This document shows, one piece after another, positions 36,641-46,224 of a stretch of 64,000 nucleotides of DNA. The position numbers and the translations under genes are program-made. The DNA is taken from positions 1-64,000 of the forward strand of contig NZ_PEOG01000011.1 in the NCBI RefSeq assembly GCF_002761755.1. Direction: 5' to 3'. The notes below the pieces were generated by a model, which ran no database searches, was not told where the DNA came from, and worked only from the letters and a program-made list of their open reading frames with translations. Source of the stretch: Roseateles chitinivorans. GTDB taxonomy: Bacteria; Pseudomonadota; Gammaproteobacteria; Burkholderiales; Burkholderiaceae_C. Numbering within the stretch: position 1 is the first letter of the stretch; each line of letters starts with the position of its first letter.

Positions 36641-36719
36641 CGCCGCTCCTGCAAAATCCGCTGCCGCCGGGGCCCGTCCCCGATGGCGCCAAAGAAAGCG
36701 CGAAGCATAAGGCCAACAG

Positions 36720-37310
36720 ATGTCACAGCACGCCCTTCCATCGAATGACCTCGACGATCCCGCCCTCGCCCGTCCGGTCTACCTGCTGCCGGGCTGGTTG
36801 AACTCCGGCCCCGACCACTGGCAGAGCGAGTGGCAACGCCGACACGGTGATACGCGGGTCGAACAGGACGACTGGGAATGGCCGCGGCGCGGCGACTGGA
36901 TGGCCCGCCTGGACGAGGTGCTCCAGCAGGATGCGCGCCTGGTCGAACGGCCGGCGCTGCTCGTCGCCCACAGCCTGGGCTGCCAGCTGGTGGCGGCGTG
37001 GGCCGACCATTCGGCCCACACCCGCCTGGTGGCCGGCGCGCTGCTGGTCGCGCCGCCCGACACCGAACGCGACGAAACCCCACCGCAGCTGCACAACTGG
37101 CGGCCGATCCGCCGCCCTCGCCTGCCCTTCCCGGCGATCGTCGTCGCCTCCACCGATGACCCCTTCTGCCGTCCCGAGCGGGCGGCCGGCATGGCAGCGG
37201 ACTGGGGCGCGCAGTTCGTCCTGGCCGGCCCGCTGGGCCACCTGAACGCGGCGTCCGGACTCGGCGCCTGGCCCGAAGGGCGGGCGATGCTGCATCGCCT
37301 CGCCCGCTGA
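36720..37310 (+). CDS. RBBP9/YdeN-type small serine hydrolase, copy 1
   Basis: 196 residues. [20 protein letters not shown] is the family opening (residues 21-40), [13 protein letters not shown] holds the nucleophile Ser, [11 protein letters not shown] the Asp and [18 protein letters not shown] the catalytic His. Single-domain alpha/beta hydrolases of this family have no well-defined bacterial substrate. The second copy is at 55287-55907. It precedes parB by 67 bp. Confidence 0.88.
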   Translation: MSQHALPSNDLDDPALARPVYLLPGWLNSGPDHWQSEWQRRHGDTRVEQDDWEWPRRGDWMARLDEVLQQDARLVERPALLVAHSLGCQLVAAWADHSAHTRLVAGALLVAPPDTERDETPPQLHNWRPIRRPRLPFPAIVVASTDDPFCRPERAAGMAADWGAQFVLAGPLGHLNAASGLGAWPEGRAMLHRLAR

Positions 37311-37377
37311 GGCCCCCCGCAAGGGCGGCCGCCGGGCGCCGTCGGAAGAGCGAAGGAATCGCGGAGAATCGCGCCCC

Positions 37378-38286
37378 ATGGCGACAAAGAAACCCAAGGG
37401 CCTGGGCATGGGCCTGGAGGCCCTGCTGGGCCCCAAAGTGAGCGACGCACCGGCGGTGCGCGAAGGCGAACCCGGCGTGCTGCCGCTGGCGCAGATGCAG
37501 GCCGGCAAGTACCAGCCGCGTACGCGCATGGACGAGGGCTCGCTGTACGAGTTGGCCGAGAGCATCAAGGCGCAAGGGATCATGCAACCGATCCTGGTGC
37601 GCCCGATCGCGCCCCACGGCGCGGTCCGCTACGAGATCATCGCCGGCGAACGGCGCTTCCGCGCCGCCAAGCTGGCCGGACTGGCCGAGGTGCCGGTGCT
37701 GGTCAAACTGGTGCCGGACGAGGCAGCGGCGGCGATGGCGCTGATCGAGAACATCCAGCGCGAGGACCTCAACGCGCTGGAAGAGGCGCAGGGCCTGAAG
37801 CGGCTGGTCGACGAGTTCGGACTGACCCACGATCAGGCCGCGCAAGCGGTGGGCCGCTCCCGCAGCGCCGCGTCCAACCTGCTGCGCCTGCTCAACCTGG
37901 CCGAGCCGGTGCAGAACATGCTGATGGCCGGCGACATCGACATGGGCCATGCCCGCGCGCTGCTGGCGCTCGATGGCGCCCACCAGATCACCAGCGCCAC
38001 CGAGATCGCCGCCAAGAAGCTCAGCGTGCGCGAAGCCGAGAAGCTGGTCCAGCGCCAGCAGGGCGCGGGCCGCCAGGCCCCGCTGCTGCGGGTGAAGTCG
38101 GACAAGAGCCGCGACGTGCTGCGGCTCGAGGAAGAGCTGTCGGACCTGCTGACGGCGCAGGTCGAGATCCGCGTCCGCAAGAAGACCAAGCGCGGCGAAC
38201 AGGGCGAGGTGGCGATCAGCTTCGGCTCGCTCGACGAATTGAACGGCTTGCTGCAAAAGCTGCGTCCGCCGGGCGCCGAGGAGTGA
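37378..38286 (+). CDS. parB: Chromosome partition protein ParB (Spo0J), CTPase
   Basis: 302 residues. The N-terminus KKPKGLGMGLEALLG resembles the ParA-stimulating Arg/Lys-rich tail. The ParB/Srx CTPase domain has QYQPRT-like GKYQPRTRMDEGSLYELAES, GIMQPILVRP and IIAGERRFRAAKLAGL (box II, CTP contact); the HTH is LTHDQAAQAVGRSRSAASNL. The C-terminal dimerisation domain ends FGSLDELNGLLQKL. It binds the two parS sites 3.9-5.1 kb upstream and slides as a CTP clamp. Confidence 0.97.
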   Translation: MATKKPKGLGMGLEALLGPKVSDAPAVREGEPGVLPLAQMQAGKYQPRTRMDEGSLYELAESIKAQGIMQPILVRPIAPHGAVRYEIIAGERRFRAAKLAGLAEVPVLVKLVPDEAAAAMALIENIQREDLNALEEAQGLKRLVDEFGLTHDQAAQAVGRSRSAASNLLRLLNLAEPVQNMLMAGDIDMGHARALLALDGAHQITSATEIAAKKLSVREAEKLVQRQQGAGRQAPLLRVKSDKSRDVLRLEEELSDLLTAQVEIRVRKKTKRGEQGEVAISFGSLDELNGLLQKLRPPGAEE

Positions 38287-38709
38287 GGTCGCGCGGGCCT
38301 CGAACCGGCCCGTCCGCCGACTGAATCCATGAGGATGGCACGCGGGATGCGTGCTGTCTTCTTCGTACTTCCCACAGGTGCCCCACACGCGGGGGGCCGT
38401 CAACGGCAGTGCTTCACAGACGTTGCACGAGGGAGTACAACGGGGTCACGTCTTGCTATCGCGCATCGCTCTCGATGGGCGTAGCATGGCCTCCAAAGCC
38501 GCGCCGCCCTTGAGGTTGTCGTACGCGATCCGCGACAGGGCGAAGGACTTTGGGCCAGCATGGGCTGGCCGTTTGCTGAATGCTTGCTGAGCTCGGAAAG
38601 CTCTGATGACGCCTTGAGTCATGGACGTCGCCAGAACTTCCTGGACGATGCGAGGTCCGTGGTCACATGGACGCGCGTCGCCTCCCTACGAACTACTCCG
38701 GAGGTCAGC
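38287..38709. other. Long leader region ahead of prkA
   Basis: A 423-bp gap with no supported gene: open frames here use atypical codons and have no ribosome binding site. Near its left end is the sigma-54-like element at 38336-38351. The about 350 bases after it would be an unusually long 5' leader, with several short hairpins (for example GAGCTCGGAAAGCTC at 38589-38603). GGAGG at 38700-38704 is the Shine-Dalgarno of prkA. Confidence 0.6.
38336..38351 (+). promoter_or_regulatory. Candidate sigma-54 (-24/-12) promoter of prkA-yeaH-spoVR
   Basis: TGGCAC at 38336-38341, then ATGC at 38347-38350: the invariant GG and GC are exactly ten bases apart (GG-N10-GC), and all but two positions match the sigma-54 consensus TGGCACRNNNNTTGCW. 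E. coli yeaG (prkA) is known to be NtrC/sigma-54 dependent under nitrogen starvation, which makes the match more believable. Confidence 0.6.
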
Positions 38710-40632
38710 ATGGATGTGATCAGCCATTTCGCGGCTCGCTATGAACGCAGCAAGGTCGAGGAACTCACGCTGGAGGAGTACCTTGACGAGTGCAAGCGCA
38801 ACCCTCTTGCCTACGCCACCGCGGCCGAGCGCATGCTCAAGGCTATCGGCGAGCCCCAGATGCTGGACACCCGCAACGACCCGCGGCTGTCGCGCATCTT
38901 CCAGAACAAGGTCATCAAGATCTATCCCGCCTTCGCCGAGTTCTTCGGCATGGAGGATGCGATCGAGCAGGTCGTCAGCTACTTCCGGCATGCCGCGCAG
39001 GGGCTGGAGGAAAAGAAGCAGATCCTCTATCTGCTCGGGCCGGTCGGCGGCGGCAAGAGCTCGATCGCCGAGCGGCTGAAGCAGCTCATGGAGCATGTGC
39101 CCTTCTACGCGCTGAAGGACAGCCCGGTGAATGAAAGTCCGCTCGGGTTGTTCGACCCGGTCGAAGACGGCCCGCTGCTGGAGCGCGAGTACGGCATCCC
39201 GCGTCGCTACCTGAATCGCATCCTGAGCCCGTGGGCGGTCAAGCGCCTGGACGAGTACGGCGGCGACATCCGCAAATTCAAGGTCATCAAGCGGCTGCCG
39301 AGCGTGCTCAAGCAGATCGGCGTGGCCAAGACCGAGCCTGGCGACGAGAACAACCAGGACATCAGCTCACTGGTCGGCAAGGTCGACATCCGCAAGCTCG
39401 AGACCTATGCACAGGACGATCCGGATGCCTACAGCTATTCGGGTGGCCTGTGCCTGGCCAACCAGGGGCTGCTGGAGTTCGTCGAGATGTTCAAGGCGCC
39501 GATCAAGGTGCTGCACCCGCTGCTGACGGCCACCCAGGAAGGCAACTTCAAGGGTACCGAAGGCTTCGGCGCGATCCCCTTCGACGGCATCGTGCTCGCG
39601 CACAGCAACGAGAGCGAGTGGAAGAGCTTCCGCAACAACAAGAACAACGAGGCCTTCCTCGATCGCATCTACATCGTCAAGGTGCCCTACTGCCTGCGCG
39701 TCAGCGAGGAAGTGAAGATCTACGAGAAGCTGATCCGCAACTCGTCGCTGGCCGAGGCCAAGTGCGCTCCCGGCACGCTGAAGATGATGGCGCAGTTCGC
39801 GGTGCTCACGCGGCTGAAGGATCCGGAGAACTCCAGCGCCTTCAGCAAGATGCAGATCTATGACGGCGAGAACCTGAAGGACACCGACCCCAAGGCCAAG
39901 TCCATCCAGGAATACCGCGACTACGCCGGCGTCGACGAAGGCATGGCCGGCATCTCCACGCGTTTCGCGTACAAGATCCTGTCGAAGGTCTTCAACTTCG
40001 ACTCGACCGAGGTAGCGGCCAATCCGGTCCACCTGATGTACGTGCTGGAGCAGCAGATCGAGCGCGAGCAGTTCCCTCAGGAAGCCGAACAGAAATTCGT
40101 CGGCTTCATCAAGGAGGTGCTTGCGCCGAGGTATGCCGAATTCATCGGCAAGGAGATCCAGACCGCCTACCTCGAGAGCTACAGCGAGTACGGCCAGAAC
40201 ATCTTCGACCGCTACGTCACCTACGCCGACTACTGGATCCAGGACCAGGAGTACCGGGACACCGACACCGGCGAGGTGTTCGACCGCTCGGCGCTGAACG
40301 CGGAGCTCGAGAAGATCGAGAAGCCCGCGGGCATCAGCAATCCCAAGGACTTCCGCAACGAGATCGTGAACTTCGTGCTGCGGGCGCGGGCCAACAACGC
40401 CGGCAAGAACCCGGCGTGGACCAGCTACGAGAAGCTGCGCACGGTGATCGAGAAGAAGATGTTCTCCAACACCGAGGAGCTGTTGCCCGTCATCAGCTTC
40501 AACGCCAAGGCCAGCGCCGACGAAGCCAAGAAGCACGAGAACTTCGTGCAGCGCATGGTGGACAAGGGCTACACGCCCAAGCAGGTCCGGCTGCTGTGCG
40601 AGTGGTACCTGCGCGTGCGGAAGTCGAGCTGA
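38710..40632 (+). CDS. prkA: PrkA-family serine protein kinase (AAA+-like, stress)
   Basis: 640 residues, standard YeaG/PrkA length. The ATPase-like N-terminal half carries Walker A YLLGPVGGGKSSIAERLKQL (about residues 112-131) and the family signature stretches AIPFDGIVLAHSNESEW and YIVKVPYCLRVSEEVKIYEK; the C-terminal half is the kinase-like PrkA domain. The start MDVISHFAARYERSK has AGGTCAGC plus an upstream GGAGG. First gene of the conserved prkA-yeaH-spoVR operon, linked in enterics to nitrogen starvation and stationary-phase survival. Confidence 0.96.
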   Translation: MDVISHFAARYERSKVEELTLEEYLDECKRNPLAYATAAERMLKAIGEPQMLDTRNDPRLSRIFQNKVIKIYPAFAEFFGMEDAIEQVVSYFRHAAQGLEEKKQILYLLGPVGGGKSSIAERLKQLMEHVPFYALKDSPVNESPLGLFDPVEDGPLLEREYGIPRRYLNRILSPWAVKRLDEYGGDIRKFKVIKRLPSVLKQIGVAKTEPGDENNQDISSLVGKVDIRKLETYAQDDPDAYSYSGGLCLANQGLLEFVEMFKAPIKVLHPLLTATQEGNFKGTEGFGAIPFDGIVLAHSNESEWKSFRNNKNNEAFLDRIYIVKVPYCLRVSEEVKIYEKLIRNSSLAEAKCAPGTLKMMAQFAVLTRLKDPENSSAFSKMQIYDGENLKDTDPKAKSIQEYRDYAGVDEGMAGISTRFAYKILSKVFNFDSTEVAANPVHLMYVLEQQIEREQFPQEAEQKFVGFIKEVLAPRYAEFIGKEIQTAYLESYSEYGQNIFDRYVTYADYWIQDQEYRDTDTGEVFDRSALNAELEKIEKPAGISNPKDFRNEIVNFVLRARANNAGKNPAWTSYEKLRTVIEKKMFSNTEELLPVISFNAKASADEAKKHENFVQRMVDKGYTPKQVRLLCEWYLRVRKSS

Positions 40633-40663
40633 GCCGAACGTACGCCACCGGAAAGGTCCCTAC

Positions 40664-41953
40664 ATGACAGGCCTTCAACAGATCATCGATCGGCGGCTGT
40701 CGGGCAAGAACAAGTCGATCGGGAATCGGGAGCGCTTCCTGCGCCGCTACAAGGACCAGATCCGCGAGGCGGTGCGGCGGGCGGTCGACAAGCGCGGCAT
40801 CCGGGACATGGAGCGCGGCGAGGACGTGCACATCCCCAAGCGCGACCTGAGCGAGCCGGTCTTCAGCCACGGCGAAGGCGGCATCCGCGAGGTGGTGCGG
40901 CCCGGCAACACCGAGCACATCAAGGGCGACCGCATCGGCAAGCCGCAGGGCGGCCAGGGCGGCGGCGGCGGTTCGCAGGCGAGCGATTCCGGCGAGGGCG
41001 AGGACGACTTCGTCTTCCACCTCAGCAAGGAAGAGTTCATGCAGGTCTTCTTCGAGGACCTGGCGCTGCCGAACCTGGCGCGCACCACGCTCGCGGAGAC
41101 ACCCGAGTACAAGACCGTGCGCGCCGGTTATGTCACCGACGGCACGCCGACCAACCTGCACGTGGTGCGCTCGATGCGCGGGGCGCTGGGGCGACGCATC
41201 GCGCTGGGCATGGAGAAGCGGCGCGAACTGCATGAGCTCGAAGCCCGGCTGCAGACGCTCACGCAGGAAGAGGACGCGCGCAAGCCCGAGGTCCAGGCGC
41301 TGATCGCGGAGACCGAGGCCCGCATCGTGCTGCTGCGCCAGCGCCTGTCCAACATTCCCTTCCTGGACCCGATCGACCTGCGCTTCCGCAACCGCATCAA
41401 GGTGCCGCAGCCGACCACGCGCGCGGTGATGTTCTGCCTGATGGACGTGTCGGGCTCGATGGACGAGAGCCGCAAGGACCTGGCCAAGCGCTTCTTCATC
41501 CTGCTCTACCTGTTCCTGACGCGCCATTACGAGAAGATCGAGGTCGTCTTCATCCGCCACCACACGCAGGCGCAGGAGGTCGATGAGCAGAACTTCTTCC
41601 ACGCCACCGAGACGGGCGGCACGGTGGTGTCCTCGGCGCTCGTGCTGATGGAAGAGATCATCCGGGCGCGGTACCCCGCCGGCGACTGGAACATCTACGG
41701 CGCCCAGGCCAGTGATGGCGACAACTGGCATCACGACAGCGGCCGCTGCCGCGAGTTGCTGGCCGACAAGATCCTGCCGCTGTGCCGCTACTACGCCTAC
41801 GTGCAGGTGGCTGAAGCCGAGCAGAACCTGTGGGAGGAGTACGCGAAGCTCGAGGAGGACGTGCCTCACTTCGCAATGCGCAAGGCGGTCGAGGTCGCGC
41901 AGATCTATCCGGTCTTCCGCGACCTATTCAAGAAAGAAGGGGCGGCCGCATGA
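40664..41953 (+). CDS. yeaH: YeaH/YhbH family protein (DUF444, VWA-like)
   Basis: 429 residues. The N-terminus IIDRRLSGKNKSIGNRERFL is diagnostic, followed by a Gly/Gln-rich linker (about 95-110). The C-terminal half is a von Willebrand A fold with the metal site VMFCLMDVSGSMDESRKD (D-x-S-x-S) and later ETGGTVVSSALVLMEEII. It is the partner of PrkA in all organisms with this operon; the mechanism is unknown. It starts 31 bp after prkA and overlaps spoVR by four bases (ATGA, 41950-41953). Confidence 0.95.
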   Translation: MTGLQQIIDRRLSGKNKSIGNRERFLRRYKDQIREAVRRAVDKRGIRDMERGEDVHIPKRDLSEPVFSHGEGGIREVVRPGNTEHIKGDRIGKPQGGQGGGGGSQASDSGEGEDDFVFHLSKEEFMQVFFEDLALPNLARTTLAETPEYKTVRAGYVTDGTPTNLHVVRSMRGALGRRIALGMEKRRELHELEARLQTLTQEEDARKPEVQALIAETEARIVLLRQRLSNIPFLDPIDLRFRNRIKVPQPTTRAVMFCLMDVSGSMDESRKDLAKRFFILLYLFLTRHYEKIEVVFIRHHTQAQEVDEQNFFHATETGGTVVSSALVLMEEIIRARYPAGDWNIYGAQASDGDNWHHDSGRCRELLADKILPLCRYYAYVQVAEAEQNLWEEYAKLEEDVPHFAMRKAVEVAQIYPVFRDLFKKEGAAA

Positions 41954-43575
41954 GCGCGGCGCCGGAGGACAGCACCATGAGCAGTCTCGAGAACCGTCGC
42001 CATGTGGGCGTGGGCGTGGGTGCCAACGAGTACGGTGGTCGCCGCGTGCGCGCGCCGCTGACGAAGATGCGGCCCTTGGAGAAGCGGCCTGATCGGCCGC
42101 TCGCCTCCCCCAGCGACTGGACCTTCGACCTGATCGAGGAGTACCACGAGGTGATCCGCCAGACCGCGGAACGCTACGGCCTCGACACCTATCCAAACCA
42201 GCTCGAGGTCATCACCGCCGAGCAGATGATGGATGCCTACGCGTCGGTCGGCATGCCGGTGAACTATCGGCACTGGAGCTACGGCAAGGAGTTCATCTCG
42301 ACCGAGCGCCATTACAAGCGCGGCCAGATGGGCCTGGCCTACGAGATCGTCATCAACTCCGACCCGTGCATCGCCTACCTGATGGAGGAGAACACGATGG
42401 CGATGCAGGCACTGGTGATCGCGCACGCCTGCTACGGCCACAACAGCTTCTTCAAGAACAACTACCTGTTCCGCATGTGGACCGATGCGTCGTCGATCAT
42501 CGACTACCTGGTCTATGCGAAGAACTACGTCGCGGATTGCGAGCAGCGCCATGGGCTGGATGCGGTGGAGTCGACGCTGGATTCCTGCCATGCGCTGATG
42601 AACCACGGCGTGGACCGCTACCGCCGGCCGGCCAAGCTGTCGCTGGCGCAAGAGCAGGCGATGCGCAAGGACCGCGAGGCCTACGCCCAGCAGCAGGTCA
42701 ACGACATGTGGCGCACCCTGCCGCGCCGGCCGGAGGACGAGGCCAAGGCGGAAGAGAAGCGGCGCTTCCCCGACGAGCCTCAGGAGAACCTGCTGTACTT
42801 CATCGAGAAGAATGCGCCGCTGCTGGAGCCCTGGCAGCGCGAGATCGTCCGCATCGTCCGCAAGATCGCGCAGTACTTCTATCCGCAGCGGCAGACGCAG
42901 GTGATGAACGAAGGCTGGGCCACCTTCTGGCATCACAAGCTGCTGAACACGATGTACGACGACGGCTACCTGTCGGACGGCATGATGATCGAGTGGCTCA
43001 AGTCCCACACCAACGTGGTGGCCCAGCCACCGATGGCACAGCTCAATCCGTATGCGCTGGGCTTCGCGATGTACACCGACATCAAGCGCATCTGCGAGAA
43101 CCCCACCGACGAGGACCGCGAATGGTTCCCCGCGATCGCCGGCAGCGACTGGCTGCCGACGCTGGATCACGCGATGCGCAACTTCAAGGACGAGAGCTTC
43201 ATCGCGCAGTACCTGAGTCCGAAGATGATGCGCGACTTCCGGCTGTTCTCGATCCTGGACGACGAGCACCAGGCGGAGTACGAGATCTCCGCGATCCACG
43301 ACGAGCAGGGTTATCAACACGTCCGGCAGACGCTGTCCCGGCAGTACGACCTGTCCACGCGGGAACCCAACATCCAGGTTTGGAACGTGAACCTCAGAGG
43401 CGACCGCTCATTGACGCTGCGTCATCAGCAGCATCTGGACCGTCCGCTGCACGACGATGCCCAGGAGGTGCTCAAGCACGTCGCCCGCCTCTGGGGCTTC
43501 GGCGTCCAGCTGGAGAGCGTCAACGCCCGCGGCGATGTCACCCGCCGGTGGAGCGTGCCGGCACCGCAGCATTGA
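41950..43575 (+). CDS. spoVR: SpoVR/YcgB family protein
   Basis: 541 residues. The family core is intact: LDTYPNQLEVITAEQMMDAY, YRHWSYGKEFISTERHYKRG, MGLAYEIVINSDPCIAYLME, HACYGHNSFFKNNYLFR, NEGWATFWHHKLLNTMYDDG, NPYALGFAMYTDIKRICENP. In Bacillus it is involved in spore cortex formation; in non-sporulating bacteria it works with prkA/yeaH in stress physiology. The start at 41950 overlaps the yeaH stop. Its own stop directly abuts the end of the opposing oxidase gene at 43576. Confidence 0.95.
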   Translation: MSAAPEDSTMSSLENRRHVGVGVGANEYGGRRVRAPLTKMRPLEKRPDRPLASPSDWTFDLIEEYHEVIRQTAERYGLDTYPNQLEVITAEQMMDAYASVGMPVNYRHWSYGKEFISTERHYKRGQMGLAYEIVINSDPCIAYLMEENTMAMQALVIAHACYGHNSFFKNNYLFRMWTDASSIIDYLVYAKNYVADCEQRHGLDAVESTLDSCHALMNHGVDRYRRPAKLSLAQEQAMRKDREAYAQQQVNDMWRTLPRRPEDEAKAEEKRRFPDEPQENLLYFIEKNAPLLEPWQREIVRIVRKIAQYFYPQRQTQVMNEGWATFWHHKLLNTMYDDGYLSDGMMIEWLKSHTNVVAQPPMAQLNPYALGFAMYTDIKRICENPTDEDREWFPAIAGSDWLPTLDHAMRNFKDESFIAQYLSPKMMRDFRLFSILDDEHQAEYEISAIHDEQGYQHVRQTLSRQYDLSTREPNIQVWNVNLRGDRSLTLRHQQHLDRPLHDDAQEVLKHVARLWGFGVQLESVNARGDVTRRWSVPAPQH

Positions 43576-45021
43576 TCAGAGGAAGATCTTCCCCGGATTC
43601 ATGATGTCGTTCGGATCGAGCGCCCGCTTGAGCGCTCGCATCTGATCGATGGCGCCCTCACCGGCTTCCTGAAGCAGGAAGCCTTGCTTGTGCAAGCCGA
43701 TGCCGTGCTCGCCGGTGCAGGTGCCCTCGAGCGCGATCGCACGGGCCACCATCCGGGCGCTCAGGCCTTCGGCGGTCTCGCGTTCGGCCGGGATGCCGGG
43801 ATCGATCAGGTAGCCCATGTGGAAATTGCCGTCGCCGACATGGCCGACGATGAAGTACGGCAGTCCACTCGCCTCGACCTCCTCCACCGATGCGTTGATC
43901 GACTCCGCCAGGCGTGAGATCGGCACGCAGGTGTCCGTCGTCACCGCGCGACAACCGGGCTTCATCTGAAGGGCCGACAGGTAGGCGTGATGACGGGCCG
44001 TCCACAGCCGCGTGCGTTCCTCCGGCGTGGTCGCCCACTCGAAGCCGGTACCGCCGTGCTCGGTGGCGATCTCCTGCACGGTGGCCGCCTGCTCCGCCAC
44101 GCCGGCTTCGGAGCCGTGGAACTCCATCAGCAGCATCGGCGCTTCACGCAGGGTGAGCTTGTCATGGCGGTTGACCGCTCGCACCGCGTGCGCGTCGAGC
44201 AGCTCGCAGCGCGCGATCGGCACGCCCATCTGGATGATCGCGATCGTGGTGCGGACCGCGGCATCGATCGATTCGAACGAGCAGACCGCCGCGGACACCG
44301 CCTCGGGCAGCGGGTACAGCCGCAGCGTGATCTCGCAGATCGCGCCCAGCGTGCCCTCGCTGCCGACGTACAGGCGCGTGAGGTCATAGCCGGCGCTGCT
44401 TTTGCGAGCGCGGGAACCGGTGTGTATCAGTCGTCCGCCCGGTGTCGCGACGGTCAGCCCGAGCACGTTCTCCTTCATCGTCCCGTAGCGCACCGCGTTC
44501 GTGCCGCTGGCACGCGTGGCCGACATGCCGCCGATCGACGCATCCGCGCCGGGATCGATCGGGAAGAACAGCCCCTGATGGCGGATCTCGGCATTGAGCT
44601 GGTTGCGGGTGACGCCGGCTTGCACCGTCACCGTCAGGTCCTCGGCGTTGATGCTGAGGATGCGCTTCATCCGCGACAGGTCCAGGCTCACGCCGCCCTG
44701 CACGGCCAGCAGATGGCCTTCGAGCGAGGTTCCTGCGCCGTAGGGGATCACCGGCACTCGATGGGCATTGGCCAAGGCCAGCACCGCGGCGACCTCGTCG
44801 TTGCTTTCAGCGAAGACGACCGCCTCCGGCGGCGGCACGTCGAATGGCGATTCGTCGCGCCCATGCTGCTCCCGCAGGGCCATCGCCGTGCTGCAGCGGT
44901 CACCGAAGCGCGCCATCAGCGCCTCCAGCATGGCCGCCGGCATCGGGCGCGGCGCGTGGACCGGCTGGTGCGGCGCGGATGGCTCGCCCTGGCCGTCACC
45001 GAGTTCTCGTGGCGCGTTCAT
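43576..45021 (-). CDS. FAD-linked oxidase, GlcD/D-lactate dehydrogenase (cytochrome) type
   Basis: 481 residues. FAD-binding type-4 domain: VVFAESNDEVAAVLALANAH, VPVIPYGAGTSLEGHLLAVQ, FFPIDPGADASIGGMSATRA and GSRARKSSAGYDLTRLYVGS. The C-terminal oxidase domain contains GHVGDGNFHMGYLIDP and the conserved GEHGIGLHKQGFLLQEAG. It probably oxidises a 2-hydroxy acid (D-lactate or glycolate) at the membrane, passing electrons to cytochrome or quinone. No glcEF partner is adjacent, favouring a single-subunit D-lactate dehydrogenase. Confidence 0.9.
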   Translation of the reverse strand: MNAPRELGDGQGEPSAPHQPVHAPRPMPAAMLEALMARFGDRCSTAMALREQHGRDESPFDVPPPEAVVFAESNDEVAAVLALANAHRVPVIPYGAGTSLEGHLLAVQGGVSLDLSRMKRILSINAEDLTVTVQAGVTRNQLNAEIRHQGLFFPIDPGADASIGGMSATRASGTNAVRYGTMKENVLGLTVATPGGRLIHTGSRARKSSAGYDLTRLYVGSEGTLGAICEITLRLYPLPEAVSAAVCSFESIDAAVRTTIAIIQMGVPIARCELLDAHAVRAVNRHDKLTLREAPMLLMEFHGSEAGVAEQAATVQEIATEHGGTGFEWATTPEERTRLWTARHHAYLSALQMKPGCRAVTTDTCVPISRLAESINASVEEVEASGLPYFIVGHVGDGNFHMGYLIDPGIPAERETAEGLSARMVARAIALEGTCTGEHGIGLHKQGFLLQEAGEGAIDQMRALKRALDPNDIMNPGKIFL

Positions 45022-45209
45022 CGTGGTCTCCTGGTGCCGCCTGGTCCCGGATCGGAACACACCGATCGGCCGGCGGGTCGTCGCTTGTGCGACGGATTCT
45101 AGGAAGACGCGTCGCCGCATTCGCTTGCATCGTCCCGCTTGCGCCGCGACCCGCACAGTGACAGCATGGACGGATCGCGCGCGCCGTCGCGCGTCACGAG
45201 GAGTCCGCC

Positions 45210-45521
45210 ATGTCCCACCTGTGGTTATGGACGATCTGGGCCCTGCTGCTGGCGCTGGTGGTGCTTGCCACCTTGCGCATGGATTGGCTGAAGGTCTGGT
45301 GGATGGATCAGCTTCGCCACCTCCCCGGCGAGGCGGCCGACGAGGACATCGATCCCGGACAGCCCGCCCGCGGCCAACTCGACCCGGGGAGCCGGCAGCC
45401 GATGCCGCACGCGCCCCGCCCGGTCGGCATTCCGCGGCACACCGTGCACGATGTCCATGGTCATGCCGCCGCCATGTCGCACCACCGCCCCCTCTTCCAC
45501 CGCAGCGGCAGCCGCAACTGA
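45210..45521 (+). CDS. Small single-pass membrane protein, hypothetical
   Basis: 103 residues with AGGAG before the ATG at 45210. One transmembrane helix (LWLWTIWALLLALVVLATLR, residues 4-23), then a Trp-rich interface (WLKVWWMDQLRHL) and a long Pro/His/Gly-rich hydrophilic tail. I do not recognise a family. The good ribosome binding site and helix support a real gene. It is 66 bp upstream of the cobalamin adenosyltransferase. Confidence 0.6.
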   Translation: MSHLWLWTIWALLLALVVLATLRMDWLKVWWMDQLRHLPGEAADEDIDPGQPARGQLDPGSRQPMPHAPRPVGIPRHTVHDVHGHAAAMSHHRPLFHRSGSRN

Positions 45522-45587
45522 GGGCGCTTCGGGCGAGTTGCGGCAAGATGCCGGGTTTGCACTTGCACAGCCCGCGCGGCATCCGCC

Positions 45588-46196
45588 ATGGCCAATCGAC
45601 TTTCCCAGATCGCGACCCGTACCGGCGACGACGGCACCACCGGCCTCGGCGACGGCAGCCGCGTCCCCAAGGACCACCTGCGCATCCAGGCGATGGGCGA
45701 TGTGGACGAATTGAACTCGCAAATCGGCGTGCTGCTGGCCGAGCCGCTGCCGGACCAGGTCCGCGAACTCCTCGTCACCATCCAGCACGAGCTGTTCAAC
45801 CTCGGCGGCGAGCTGTGCATGCCGGGCTACAGCCTGTTGAAGGAGGCGGCTGTGCTCCACCTCGACCAGGCCCTGGCTGACCACAACGCCACCCTGCCCC
45901 GCCTGGCGGAGTTCATCCTGCCGGCCGGCACCCGCAGCGCCGCGATCGCGCATGTCTGCCGCACCATCGCTCGCCGCGCCGAACGGGCAGTCGTCACGCT
46001 GGCCGCGAACGAAGCCCTCAATGCCACGCCGCGTCACTACCTGAACCGGTTGTCGGATCTGCTGTTCGTGCTGGCGCGCGTCCTCAATCGCGCCAACCTC
46101 GATGGCAAGGGCGGCGACGATGTCTACTGGAAGAGCGAGCGGCTGGCGCGCTACGCCGCCGAAGAGGCCCAGGAAGGCGCCCAGGACGCGCCCTGA
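45588..46196 (+). CDS. Cob(I)alamin adenosyltransferase, PduO/MMAB type
   Basis: 202 residues. The N-terminal P-loop-like TRTGDDGTTGLGDGSRVPKD (residues 10-29), GDVDELNSQIGVLLAEP, and the catalytic helix AHVCRTIARRAERAVVTLA plus LNRLSDLLFVLARVLN are all conserved. It transfers adenosyl from ATP to cobalamin to make coenzyme B12. No B12-dependent enzyme is nearby, so it is probably a general salvage enzyme. Confidence 0.94.
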   Translation: MANRLSQIATRTGDDGTTGLGDGSRVPKDHLRIQAMGDVDELNSQIGVLLAEPLPDQVRELLVTIQHELFNLGGELCMPGYSLLKEAAVLHLDQALADHNATLPRLAEFILPAGTRSAAIAHVCRTIARRAERAVVTLAANEALNATPRHYLNRLSDLLFVLARVLNRANLDGKGGDDVYWKSERLARYAAEEAQEGAQDAP

Positions 46197-46224
46197 GCGT
46201 CGCGAGCATCAAAGGCACCCGCCG

